From Acidobacteriota bacterium (GTDB lineage: Bacteria > Acidobacteriota > CAIWXX01), in contig JACPPM010000118.1 in the NCBI GenBank assembly GCA_016191015.1, positions 1 through 57,120 on the forward strand: 57,120 nt of DNA. Direction: 5' to 3'. Below the pieces are notes generated by a model. It was not told the DNA's origin, did no database searches, and worked only from the letters and a program-made list of their open reading frames with translations. This document shows, piece by piece, positions 1-7,600 of the stretch. The first letter of the stretch is position 1. Each line of letters begins with the position of its first letter. Both the position numbers and the translations under genes were made by a program.

Positions 1-422
1 ACGATCTTGTTGCTCAGCTTGTCACACTCGTTGTCGATCTGGCCGTTCGAAAGAATGTAGTTCCAGCGGCCCCATGGGTTGGTAACTGAATTAACTGCAC
101 TGGATATACCCTTCATCTGAACGCTCAAAATGGGCACGCCCGCAGTTGCGGCCAGAGCGCGCTGGGCTGTCGTATTGATGGGCCGGTCGAAAGGATCCTT
201 GCTCGGCAACGGCGGGACGAGCTCGGTGTACCTCTCTCCATCGATGATCAGGACCCGCGCCGGTGACGAATGAGCTCGTGAGTCCGGCGCCGACTGATTC
301 TGCGCGGTGCCTTTTCGGACGGCGCGATTGACATCCTCATCATTCTTCGCGTTCGCCGCCGCGCAGAGCAAGGCCGTACCGACCAAGCTCGCCAACGATG
401 CACCGAAGAGTCGCCGAAGCAT
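1..422 (-). CDS. Secreted protein of an unnamed family, 3' part outside window
   Basis: Open without stop from an ATG at 422 down to base 1, so the protein is cut by the window edge after about 140 residues. A good ribosome site (AGGAGGGG) lies about 6 bases before the start. The N-terminus (MLRRLFGASLASLVGTALLCAAANA) is a Sec signal peptide. Around residues 60-80 it reads IDGERYTELVPPLPSKDPF, followed by RPI. The 151-residue protein at 38113 has the same layout: signal peptide, then IDREKYTRVVPPIPRTDPF, then RPL, then an AGV..GISS stretch. The two are therefore paralogues. I recognise no known domain and assign no function. It is divergent from the glycoside-hydrolase-like gene at 1004 across a 581-base gap that holds palindromic sites. 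Confidence 0.8.
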   Translation of the reverse strand, partial: MLRRLFGASLASLVGTALLCAAANAKNDEDVNRAVRKGTAQNQSAPDSRAHSSPARVLIIDGERYTELVPPLPSKDPFDRPINTTAQRALAATAGVPILSVQMKGISSAVNSVTNPWGRWNYILSNGQIDNECDKLSNKI

Positions 423-1003
423 TTCTTTCCCCTCCTCTGTGAATGTTGATGTGTGACCGCCCCTTCGGTCGTGGCCAACTGGGGCCGGTCCTCGGAACCC
501 GACGTTTGCTGAAGAGAGGAGGAGCAAGCCCTGTGCCAAGTGAAACCATGTACGGCCGGCGTGGGCTACGTTCGTACACTATCGAGAGTCTCGTCAGGGG
601 CATACGGAAACGGTATCAGACATACGGAATCCGTATGTCGTCCATGAATCAGACCGCGCCCGTTTCAGCTCATGTACGCAAGAACATCTCATCTCCCGCG
701 AGGAGCCGCTGGCATGCGTCTGGCAGGAGCCGGTACAAACGTCCTGACAACACATAGGGCTCCGGTGCGGGGAGGTCGAGTTGGCGGTTCAGGTATGCGA
801 ACGTGCCGAAGAGCGCTGCAGCACACGTGCGCCGCTCGGGGCTGGCAACGGGCCCCGCTTCCGGCGAATCCGCCGAGCAATCCAGGCAGGACACCGAGGG
901 TACGGCGCGGAGGGCCCACCGCGCGGGATGCCCTCACTTCCTCCGTCAGGTGTAGCGACGGATCAGACGCACAATCGACCGCATAGCGAAAAGAGGTGAC
1001 CAG
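423..1003. other. Divergent intergenic region without a convincing gene
   Basis: 581 bases between two divergent genes for secreted proteins. Open frames here are short, overlap one another on both strands and lack ribosome sites, so I call no gene. The stretch holds the paired palindromic sites at 602-639, which lie about 180 bases before the leftward gene and 365 bases before the rightward gene. A ribosome site (AAGAGGTG) precedes the ATG at 1004. Confidence 0.6.
602..639. promoter_or_regulatory. Paired palindromic operator-like sites
   Basis: 619-639 is a perfect inverted repeat with 10-base arms (GACATACGGA and TCCGTATGTC) around one central base. Immediately upstream, 602-616 reads ATACGGAAACGGTAT, a related 15-mer. 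The core ATACG-N5-CGTAT recurs at 7037-7051 and 7257-7271 in the gap before the biosynthetic cluster. Spacing and symmetry fit a dimeric repressor site of the TetR or similar type. The regulator is not identified. Confidence 0.55.
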
Positions 1004-2638
1004 ATGCTCAAGACCAGTAGATGTTCGGCCGGTTGGCCTATCCGTCGATGGGCACTGGCCCTGATCTTTCTTCTGGTGGCCTTGCCTGAGCTTTGTTTCA
1101 CCGCCCCGCCCAACATCATGCGGGGCTTCTCTTCGAGAGACTTCGACAATCTCTATTATTGGGACACGGGCTCGAACCCGATTCAAAAGGCGAAGCGGGC
1201 AATCGACGATGTGAAGAGGGCCGGTGGCCGCTGGTGGCGCCCGCACATCGTGTGGGGCAAGGTCGAGCCCAGTCTGCTGTACCCGAGGCTCACCCGCTCG
1301 CAGGTCACCAGCAGCCTTGTCAACACGTACATCTCGAGGACTGATTGGACGTTCTATGACCAGTTGGTTTCCTACGCGAACAGCCAGGGAGTCGGGCTCA
1401 TCTTCGTCCTCTGCCCCGGATACATCGCGCCATTCAACCAAATGCCGATGTACGGCGGCCGGCCGGTGACGCCACGCAGCGATGTCAGCATCGGACCCGA
1501 TGCATACACGGCCAACTGCTACCTTCACGCGCGCGCCTGCGTCCGCCGATACAAGAGCTCCGTGCACTGGTGGCAGTGCGAGAACGAGATCAACATGGCC
1601 GGATGGCAAACTCAATACCCCATCGGCGCGGGCTACACGTGGAGGGATGGGGCCGAGTGGTGGAGTGGCAGCTTTTGTGAAGGGGTCCTCAGAGCCATAA
1701 AAGACGCTGTGAAGATCGAGGACGGCACAGCCACGACGACACTCAACTTCCATCAGCTCAACAAAGACGCGATCAATGCGTGGGCGCCTCTGCTGGACGT
1801 CGTCGGGTACGACTACTATCCCTCGAACATCTCCACAGACGATCTGTATGAGGAGTTGGTCGACGTACAGGCGCGGGCTGGAGCCGGAAAGCCCGTTCTG
1901 CTGTGCGAGACGGGCTACGACCCCGGGGCCGGATCGATCACCGCGGACAAGCAGCGGGATTTCGAGGATTGGATCGTGCGATCCTACGACAGCACCGTCC
2001 GGACAAAAGTGAAAGGCGTCGTGAACCTGAAGGGATACCTTTTCTTCACACTGTGCACTGCCGAAATCGATCAAGACGGCGAGCACATGGGGCTCATCCA
2101 GAAACCTAACGTCTACAAGTGGGGCTATGACGTGATCCAGGATCTCTTCGGGTCACCATACACACATGAAACGCAGAAGTTTAACGATTTCGAGGCCCAG
2201 ACCGGGTTCAGCGCCGGCAGCTCAGCCACAGCTCAGATCGAGGGGTCGGCCACAGCCTACGATGGTTACTACTGTGTCAAGCTGGTGACCAATTGGGCGG
2301 GCTCCCCCGGCACCAACAGCCGGTGTGTGATTGTCAGGAGGCCGGATGGGTCCTCGACCGATATCAGACGAAGCGACAGGATCGGATTCACCGTATACGA
2401 TGTCGGAGGAAGCAACACAGTCAGAATCACACTCGTCGATCAAAACAATGCGGTGTTCAGCACATGGTCGGATTCTGCCAATAGCCGGAATACGAGAACG
2501 GTGCAGGGCCGTTGGACTCTGGTCACCTATCCAGTCTCCGCAGTGACGGGGATCGACAAGACGAGGGTCAAGGAGATCAGAATCGGGTTCTATTGGGCGG
2601 GGACCTACTACATCGACCACGTGACGAGGATCAAGTGA
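1004..2638 (+). CDS. Secreted glycoside-hydrolase-like protein (clan GH-A fold) with C-terminal carbohydrate-binding-like domain
   Basis: 544 residues. A Sec signal peptide covers about residues 1-34 (WALALIFLLVALPELCFTA). Residues 40-380 look like a TIM-barrel hydrolase of clan GH-A (GH5/GH42-like). WWQCENEIN places an Asn-Glu pair with candidate acid/base Glu195, and LLCETGYD gives candidate nucleophile Glu302 at the expected later strand. From about residue 390 the sequence changes to a beta-rich Ser/Thr/Gly segment ending in GFYWAGTYYIDHV, like a jelly-roll carbohydrate-binding module. It probably acts outside the cytoplasm on a glycan; the substrate cannot be read from sequence. The ATG at 1004 has AAGAGGTG just upstream. 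The catalytic assignment rests on motif spacing only. A non-catalytic barrel remains possible. Confidence 0.75.
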   Translation: MLKTSRCSAGWPIRRWALALIFLLVALPELCFTAPPNIMRGFSSRDFDNLYYWDTGSNPIQKAKRAIDDVKRAGGRWWRPHIVWGKVEPSLLYPRLTRSQVTSSLVNTYISRTDWTFYDQLVSYANSQGVGLIFVLCPGYIAPFNQMPMYGGRPVTPRSDVSIGPDAYTANCYLHARACVRRYKSSVHWWQCENEINMAGWQTQYPIGAGYTWRDGAEWWSGSFCEGVLRAIKDAVKIEDGTATTTLNFHQLNKDAINAWAPLLDVVGYDYYPSNISTDDLYEELVDVQARAGAGKPVLLCETGYDPGAGSITADKQRDFEDWIVRSYDSTVRTKVKGVVNLKGYLFFTLCTAEIDQDGEHMGLIQKPNVYKWGYDVIQDLFGSPYTHETQKFNDFEAQTGFSAGSSATAQIEGSATAYDGYYCVKLVTNWAGSPGTNSRCVIVRRPDGSSTDIRRSDRIGFTVYDVGGSNTVRITLVDQNNAVFSTWSDSANSRNTRTVQGRWTLVTYPVSAVTGIDKTRVKEIRIGFYWAGTYYIDHVTRIK

Positions 2639-2747
2639 TGTGTGCTGGCAGACACCGCAGGGTGAGTGCGGGTGAGTGTCCATGGCGGGGCAGGAGGCGC
2701 GAATCCTGCCCCCACTTTTCAACCATCCGCAGAACACGGAGGTTCGC

Positions 2748-3668
2748 GTGAGACAGACGATTTGCACGATTACGATGATCCTCACCGCCGCAGCTCTCTG
2801 GGGCCAGGAGGCCATGGCCCGCGCCGAAGATGAGGGGAATGGCGCACGGTTGCGTACACTGTTTCGACCGATCGAAACGGCCGCGCGCCGGTACGTGGGT
2901 GCCGAGAATCAGCGCTCCTCGCCCGAGTTGGATATCATTGCCTGGAAGCTGCGGAGGAAGTACGGGGAGAATCTCGACTCCATTCTCCAGACGGTCGTCC
3001 CCGCTGATGGCCGCCCTTTCTCGGAGGAGGCAGGCTCCCGGCTGAAGTACGTGCTGGTCAGAGAGTACCTGCACAACCTCGTTCAGCAACGCCCCGCAGA
3101 GATCGAACCCCGGGGATCGCCAAGCCGTTCAACTGTGAGGCCGCTTCTCGTAGCCATGGGCGTTGAGAGTGGATCTCCCGTCGCGCTATACTATGTGCCC
3201 GCCGCTGCCACCAACCCGTATCCCATCCATTGGTGGGTGCAGATCAGCCCCGACGTCAAGGGCGGCATAGGCACTGACGACGCCTGGTGGCCTTACGCCG
3301 TCAACGGTGGGAATGACTTCTACCGGCTCGATATCGAATACATCCAAAACTACACGAAGTACACCGTCTACCTCCGGGACGAGGACCATCCGGACCCGCT
3401 CACGGATGCGAGCTATGATGCGTGGAGGCTCGCGTACTACGGGAGAATCTACGACAAGGAGAGCTTCACCGTCCAGAACGGCACGATCACGTTCGGCGAC
3501 ATATGGAGCAATGGCAAGACCTACGCCTACCCGCTTGGCGTGCACGGCTCTCAAACCCGCCCGTTCGCAGCCGGGACCGCTATCTACATCAGCAACGTCT
3601 GGAACCACGCCATGGATACGTTGGACACAAATCGAAACATGTCAAAGACGCGGTGGTGGATCAACTGA
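2748..3668 (+). CDS. Exported protein of unknown function
   Basis: I start at the GTG at 2748 (MRQTICTITMILTAAALWG) because GGAGG lies 5 bases upstream and the signal peptide then sits at the very N-terminus. A longer frame begins at 2676 but has no ribosome site. The 306-residue product has a Sec signal peptide, an alpha-helical, charged first third (residues 30-130) and a Trp/Tyr-rich second half (HWWVQISPDVKGG, DDAWWPYAVNGGNDF) that looks beta-rich. No known motif or catalytic set is recognised. It lies 109 bases after the hydrolase-like gene on the same strand, so the two may be co-transcribed. It ends at a strong hairpin shared with the convergent protease gene. Confidence 0.65.
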   Translation: MRQTICTITMILTAAALWGQEAMARAEDEGNGARLRTLFRPIETAARRYVGAENQRSSPELDIIAWKLRRKYGENLDSILQTVVPADGRPFSEEAGSRLKYVLVREYLHNLVQQRPAEIEPRGSPSRSTVRPLLVAMGVESGSPVALYYVPAAATNPYPIHWWVQISPDVKGGIGTDDAWWPYAVNGGNDFYRLDIEYIQNYTKYTVYLRDEDHPDPLTDASYDAWRLAYYGRIYDKESFTVQNGTITFGDIWSNGKTYAYPLGVHGSQTRPFAAGTAIYISNVWNHAMDTLDTNRNMSKTRWWIN

Positions 3669-3679
3669 GAATACGTACG

Positions 3680-3720
3680 CGCGGTGGAGACGCAACCAAA
3701 AAGGCTGCGTCTCCGCCGCG
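3680..3720. terminator. Bidirectional hairpin between convergent genes
   Basis: Arms 3680-3694 (CGCGGTGGAGACGCA) and 3706-3720 (TGCGTCTCCGCCGCG) pair over 15 positions with one G-T wobble around an 11-base loop. It sits in the 63-base gap between the ends of the 2748 and 3732 genes, where a terminator serving both strands is expected. There is no clear T tract, so Rho-independent action is inferred from position and stem strength. Confidence 0.65.
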
Positions 3721-3731
3721 TTAGGGAATCT

Positions 3732-4778
3732 CTAATTCCCCGGCCCGCACGTCCCGAATTCAACAAAGTTGCATAGGTAGCCCGAGTCATTCCAACAGAA
3801 CGAAGTTGTACGGCCCCGACCAGCGTCGGCGTACTCTTCTACGCAGTAGGTGCTGCTGTCACAACTCTGGTAGCCGCAGCCGTATGCGCTGCAATCCTTG
3901 TCGTTGTATTCTCCGCAGCTACCATAGTCCCCGTGACTGGCTCCGAAGACGTGGCCGAGCTCGTGGGCGGTTGCAGCGCTGTCGGGCCAGTTCCAGCTCC
4001 AGGAGCATCCCCCGGTGGGATACAGGTCGACAACAGCCCAGCTTTTGCACGCCCCCCATCCATTTCGAATATGTTCATTCCGCCTGAAGTAGATGTAGTA
4101 AGTCGTGCCGCTGCCCCCGGGCACGCTCGGACTACACCCACTCAGATCGTAGGATCCGTGCCATTCCGTGGTCCATTGGATGCTGTACGCCCCTCCGCTG
4201 TGCGATTCGACGCCCGCCTTGATCCTGCCCATGGCTGCGTTCACCAGATTTGTCAGGTCGGTCTGCGAGGTACCACCGGCGCTCGGATCTCTGTAGATAC
4301 AAATCGAGTAGGACTTGGTAGTTGTAGAGGTCTTGACATCCTTCATGGACTCGACGGCCCGCCTGGCTTCTTCCGCCACGCGGAACTTGTACCCCTTGGA
4401 TTGTTCAAGCCGTGCGGTGAGCTTGTTCGCTCGTTGGAGAAGGGGCAAGAGGTCCACCGGGACCGGGTCCAGAATCTCACCTTCTTCTCCGAACACTGCG
4501 CCCGTCTCGTGCGCCTTCTCGAGGAACGCATCCACCGCCGCTTGGTGCGCTGTCTTCAGTCCGGCGTAGCGAGGGTCGTGCTGGACAGCGAGCCGTTCAA
4601 GCTCCCGTTCCTGAGAGGCTATCGTGGCATAATAGCCGGCGGCCCGCCCGGCTTCCGGGTCCGCTCCTCCTGTGTCTCGACTGGCCGATACCGGCGCCCC
4701 GGTGAAGACCGCACCTGCAGTCAACGCTAAAACGATCAACAAAACGAATGACAGAATGCGAGTGGCCTGATGCATCAT
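3732..4778 (-). CDS. Secreted zinc metalloprotease, metzincin-like
   Basis: 348 residues. The signal peptide is MMHQATRILSFVLLIVLALTAGA; AAGGAGA lies just before the start. Residues about 40-150 are helical and charged and may be a propeptide. Residues 150-348 are the candidate catalytic part. HELGHVFGASH at 272-282 matches the zinc-binding pattern HExxHxxGxxH of metzincins, with Glu273 as the general base. The last 65 residues are Cys-rich (about ten Cys), suggesting disulfides in an exported protein. No Met occurs after the zinc motif, so the usual metzincin Met-turn is absent or replaced. It probably degrades extracellular protein. It lies in a minus-strand set with two other exported proteins. 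Confidence 0.8.
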   Translation of the reverse strand: MMHQATRILSFVLLIVLALTAGAVFTGAPVSASRDTGGADPEAGRAAGYYATIASQERELERLAVQHDPRYAGLKTAHQAAVDAFLEKAHETGAVFGEEGEILDPVPVDLLPLLQRANKLTARLEQSKGYKFRVAEEARRAVESMKDVKTSTTTKSYSICIYRDPSAGGTSQTDLTNLVNAAMGRIKAGVESHSGGAYSIQWTTEWHGSYDLSGCSPSVPGGSGTTYYIYFRRNEHIRNGWGACKSWAVVDLYPTGGCSWSWNWPDSAATAHELGHVFGASHGDYGSCGEYNDKDCSAYGCGYQSCDSSTYCVEEYADAGRGRTTSFCWNDSGYLCNFVEFGTCGPGN

Positions 4779-4885
4779 CAGTCTCTCCTTGACTTACTCA
4801 CGAAAGTTGTCGTCCGCAAATTAGAATGTCTCCGATCGTCTATGATCCGGGTGCGCGCTACGTGGAATTCATGTTGATCACCTCC

Positions 4886-5878
4886 TTACGAGGGTTGAGT
4901 CTGAACTGCGGTCCCAGGCGTCATCTCCCGGAGTTGTTCCGCAACGAAAGCCGCCCACTTATCGACAAACGCCGCTATCTCCTGCGCACGATCCGGGATC
5001 AGCTCCCTGCATGCACTGAGGAGTGCCAATGACAGCGCCGTATCCACGAGGTCGAGGTTCCCCGTGTTCCAGGATCTCTGGAGGAGCGTCTCCGCGAGAC
5101 GTCTGGCAAGGCCAGCTTTTTCATCCTGCGAGACGGTCTCGTCCCTGAGCACGAGCCGGTAAGATTCGAATTCGCATGGAAAGAAGAGGTCGATCTTCCT
5201 GGTCAGGAACTCCCTCCGCAATGCATCCCGCACCGGCGCCAGTTGTGCTTCCGACTCGTCAGGGCGCCACTTGAACGCGAAGGAATAGATGTCGAGGATG
5301 CTTGCCTTGTCGGCCTGCCGGGCGTAGTAATCCTTGAGCCATTGGCGCGCGTGTGCCGCGCCAAGCTCTCTTTCCTCTTGGCCTGCGTTACCGTGATACG
5401 CGTCCAAGACTCCAAGAGCGCGAGATGTGCAAAGAGCGATGCCCAGCCAGCTACCATCGGGCTCCTGCCTGGAGAGAAGCAACTCGATGCCGCGGTGTAC
5501 GATTGCGCTCTCAGGCTGTGTCTCAACAAGATGGGACAGGACGGCCGTCAGCGTTTCGTGGTCCTTCAGATCTGATTGCGGTACCTGCGCATCGTCGTCC
5601 AGACGCCGCGGACCATCAGTCGCCTCCCCTGGCCGGACCGGAATGTTACTCAGGGCTGATTCTAGGGTTGGACTCAGCGATTCAATGATCTCACCAACTT
5701 CCTCTGCTCGGGGTAGTGAGAGTGCCCGCGTGTCTGCCACCAAGTCGTCAAGGGCTCGACAGACTTCTCCGGTGACATAGGGATCAAACTCCGGGTCGCC
5801 TCTCAAGGACGGAGGCGTCCAAAGGACGAGAAGGCAGAGGAGGGTGGCGGTTGCTCCTCCAGGACCGATCATGTGCAT
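4886..5878 (-). CDS. Exported helical-repeat protein of unknown function
   Basis: About 330 residues. ATG at 5878 is preceded in frame by TTG at 5881, and a second ATG follows at 5872. None has a close ribosome site, and AGGAGGAGGG lies about 40 bases upstream, so the start is uncertain. The N-terminus (IGPGGATATLLCLLVLWTPP) is a signal peptide. The rest is Leu/Ala/Glu-rich and predicted helical. Near residues 139-145 it reads QEPDGSW, the QW-type motif seen in alpha/alpha-toroid proteins such as terpene cyclases and prenyltransferase-like repeats. I see no catalytic DxDD or metal-binding set, so a structural or binding role is more likely than cyclisation. It is the middle of three minus-strand genes for exported proteins. 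Confidence 0.6.
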   Translation of the reverse strand: MHMIGPGGATATLLCLLVLWTPPSLRGDPEFDPYVTGEVCRALDDLVADTRALSLPRAEEVGEIIESLSPTLESALSNIPVRPGEATDGPRRLDDDAQVPQSDLKDHETLTAVLSHLVETQPESAIVHRGIELLLSRQEPDGSWLGIALCTSRALGVLDAYHGNAGQEERELGAAHARQWLKDYYARQADKASILDIYSFAFKWRPDESEAQLAPVRDALRREFLTRKIDLFFPCEFESYRLVLRDETVSQDEKAGLARRLAETLLQRSWNTGNLDLVDTALSLALLSACRELIPDRAQEIAAFVDKWAAFVAEQLREMTPGTAVQTQPS

Positions 5879-5941
5879 CAAGGCCGTAGTCCGTTTGATG
5901 TTCTGCTACCCTACCACCCTCCTCCTAGAGCGATCGCCTAT

Positions 5942-6481
5942 CTACCGGCTGTCGCTCGCTGTCTCACAGTAGACACCGAGGCCATTAACGTCGCTGGCAC
6001 CCAGATCGACGTATGTCTTGGTCGAGCTCATGGCATCGACAGTGTGCCAGCTGTCCTTGCAAACCGTGATTGATCCATTGCCGGACGTCGAGTGCAACGA
6101 CGTAGAGTAGCTGTACCTCCCGCCAATGCCGAGGTCCCGTGTGGAGTAGGCGGCATAGCCGGAGACGTAGTTGTCTACATAGTAGTATCCAGTCGTGGCC
6201 TGGCTCCACGAAACCGAGCATAGGTTATAGACCATTTTTGACCAGCCACTGGCGTTCATGCACATTTTCCATTGATTGGTGGAATTCTCATAGTAATACG
6301 TTACTGCCTGCTTCACGTACAGCTCTCCGTATCCACCGGGTACTCCTTGTGAGCAGCTCCCAGCATTATTCTGCGTTCTCTTAACGTTCTGGGCAGTCTT
6401 GTAGCCCTTATAGATCTGGGTTGCTTGCCCAATGACAGCCGTTGTAAACAGGAATGCGAGCGCGAGCGCGATTTTTTTCAA
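5942..6481 (-). CDS. Small secreted protein of unknown function
   Basis: 179 residues starting at a TTG (6481), supported by AAGGAG seven bases upstream. A textbook signal peptide, MKKIALALAFLFTTAVIGQA, follows. The mature protein is rich in Tyr, Ser, Thr and Gly with about five Cys (CSQG, KMCMN, LCSV, ITVCKD, VYCET), like a disulfide-stabilised beta-rich exported protein. No known domain is recognised. Base composition is lower in GC than in neighbouring genes. It is the first gene of the minus-strand exported-protein set and lies next to the long gene-poor stretch before the biosynthetic cluster. Confidence 0.65.
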   Translation of the reverse strand: MKKIALALAFLFTTAVIGQATQIYKGYKTAQNVKRTQNNAGSCSQGVPGGYGELYVKQAVTYYYENSTNQWKMCMNASGWSKMVYNLCSVSWSQATTGYYYVDNYVSGYAAYSTRDLGIGGRYSYSTSLHSTSGNGSITVCKDSWHTVDAMSSTKTYVDLGASDVNGLGVYCETASDSR

Positions 6482-7036
6482 GAAACTACTCCTTGCGTAT
6501 TCGTCTCATTTCGACTCGATAAACTCGGGAATGTTCAGTCCGTCAGTCTCATAGATTTTATGGGTTGATTCCTGCTGCCTCCTCTCTGTCGACAAACGTC
6601 GCGCTTGGTCGGGCGCCCTGTTGATCTGGCTTTACGGATCGGCACAGACCACCCCGCCGCCGTCCATGTCTCTTTCTTCAAGAAGTGCGACTCTCACGCG
6701 ATTCGTACTTCGGGAGCAATCGGGGTGCCACACGCGGTTATTCGCGTCTCCGCACGCGCTTTTATCGCTGCGTCATTTCAAGCAGGGTTGCCTGATATCC
6801 AGCAGTAGAGAATCGAGGCGCGCCAAGTTCTCGTGATCGGAAGTATCACATAATGAAGTCAATGGCACGGGCCAACGACATTATGTTTTCACATTCGCTG
6901 TCCGGCATCTGACGTGCATCATTAACCCTTTCCCCGCCTTCCAGACTGCTGTTGGGATGCTGAATGGTGTCCCACCTTCCGCATTGCGACCCGCAGCAGG
7001 GCGGAATCGGCGCCGATACGGTTTTGGAGCAGTGAC

Positions 7037-7051
7037 ATACGTTTTCCGTAT
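7037..7051. promoter_or_regulatory. Operator-like palindrome
   Basis: ATACGTTTTCCGTAT, whose 5-base arms ATACG and CGTAT are perfectly inverted. A half site ATACGG lies at 7016-7021, so CGATACGG and CCGTATCG also form a wider inverted pair spanning 7015-7053. It has the same core as the sites at 602-639 and 7257-7271. It lies about 550 bases before the first cluster gene. Confidence 0.5.
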
Positions 7052-7255
7052 CGCCTGCCGAACCCGCCGCTGAGAGGAAAAGTCGATCACGGGAGCACTG
7101 TTCGCCGCGCAGCCGAATGATCGACCTCGAATCGAGTGAAGAAGTAATGATCGCGCGGCAGGTAGTTGCCCAGGCTCGGAGACGTGGGTTCATCTTGGAG
7201 TCCGAATGCGGATCGACGTCGGCTCGCCTGCGAGGTGAAGAGGTGCTGGCGTGGC

Positions 7256-7272
7256 CATACGGTTTTCGTATG
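7256..7272. promoter_or_regulatory. Operator-like palindrome
   Basis: CATACGGTTTTCGTATG has perfect 6-base arms (CATACG and CGTATG) around five bases. On the other strand its core reads ATACGAAAACCGTAT, nearly the same as the site at 7037 read in reverse. It lies about 330 bases before the radical SAM gene and is the closest copy to the biosynthetic operon. Confidence 0.5.
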
Positions 7273-7600
7273 CGCAGCCCCGGAGGTTGCTTGGCGACGT
7301 GAGCGGAGCTGGGAGCGCGGCAATATTTATTTTTTGGATGCTACGGTGCTTGAAATCCAGCAGTGTGGGAAACCGATGTGAATCTCTTCAGCGTAGTGCA
7401 GCATTGAAAAGTGGAGTTTTGTACGATCCGAGACCGGTGTAAGCGGCGCAGTGGATGCTGTGCTGGAAATCAAGCAGCGCTGTCGGACATCCACACCGAC
7501 TTCTCATTGAGAGTCTGAGCTTCGATCTGAGGCATCGGCATGATCCCTGCAAGCCCATCTACGCGAGCGTGGTCATGAGAACGTGAACCCTGGAGGTCAT

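Larger units (their letters stand above)
6482..7600. other. Long gene-poor region upstream of the biosynthetic cluster
   Basis: About 1.1 kb in which open frames are short, mutually overlapping and without ribosome sites. It contains two full operator-like palindromes (7037-7051 and 7257-7271), a further half site at 7016-7030 (ATACGGTTTTGGAGC), and several degenerate copies of a short sequence around CCAGCAG or CAAGCAG (near 6777, 6792, 7353 and 7467). Composition is less GC-rich than the coding regions. It may be a long regulatory leader or a degraded gene; I can support neither firmly. Confidence 0.5.

Noticed and set aside
689-2086. 465-codon minus-strand frame across the upstream region and the hydrolase gene
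   Set aside because: No domain or ribosome site; the opposite strand has a signal peptide, NE and ET catalytic motifs.
6846-7193. 115-codon minus-strand frame in the gene-poor region
   Set aside because: Starts without a ribosome site, low-complexity Arg/Ser content, and overlaps an operator-like palindrome.
602-7272. Scattered palindromes as a possible CRISPR or transposon trace
   Set aside because: Copies are only 15 bases, irregularly spaced and few; no spacers, cas genes or transposase. An operator is the simpler reading.
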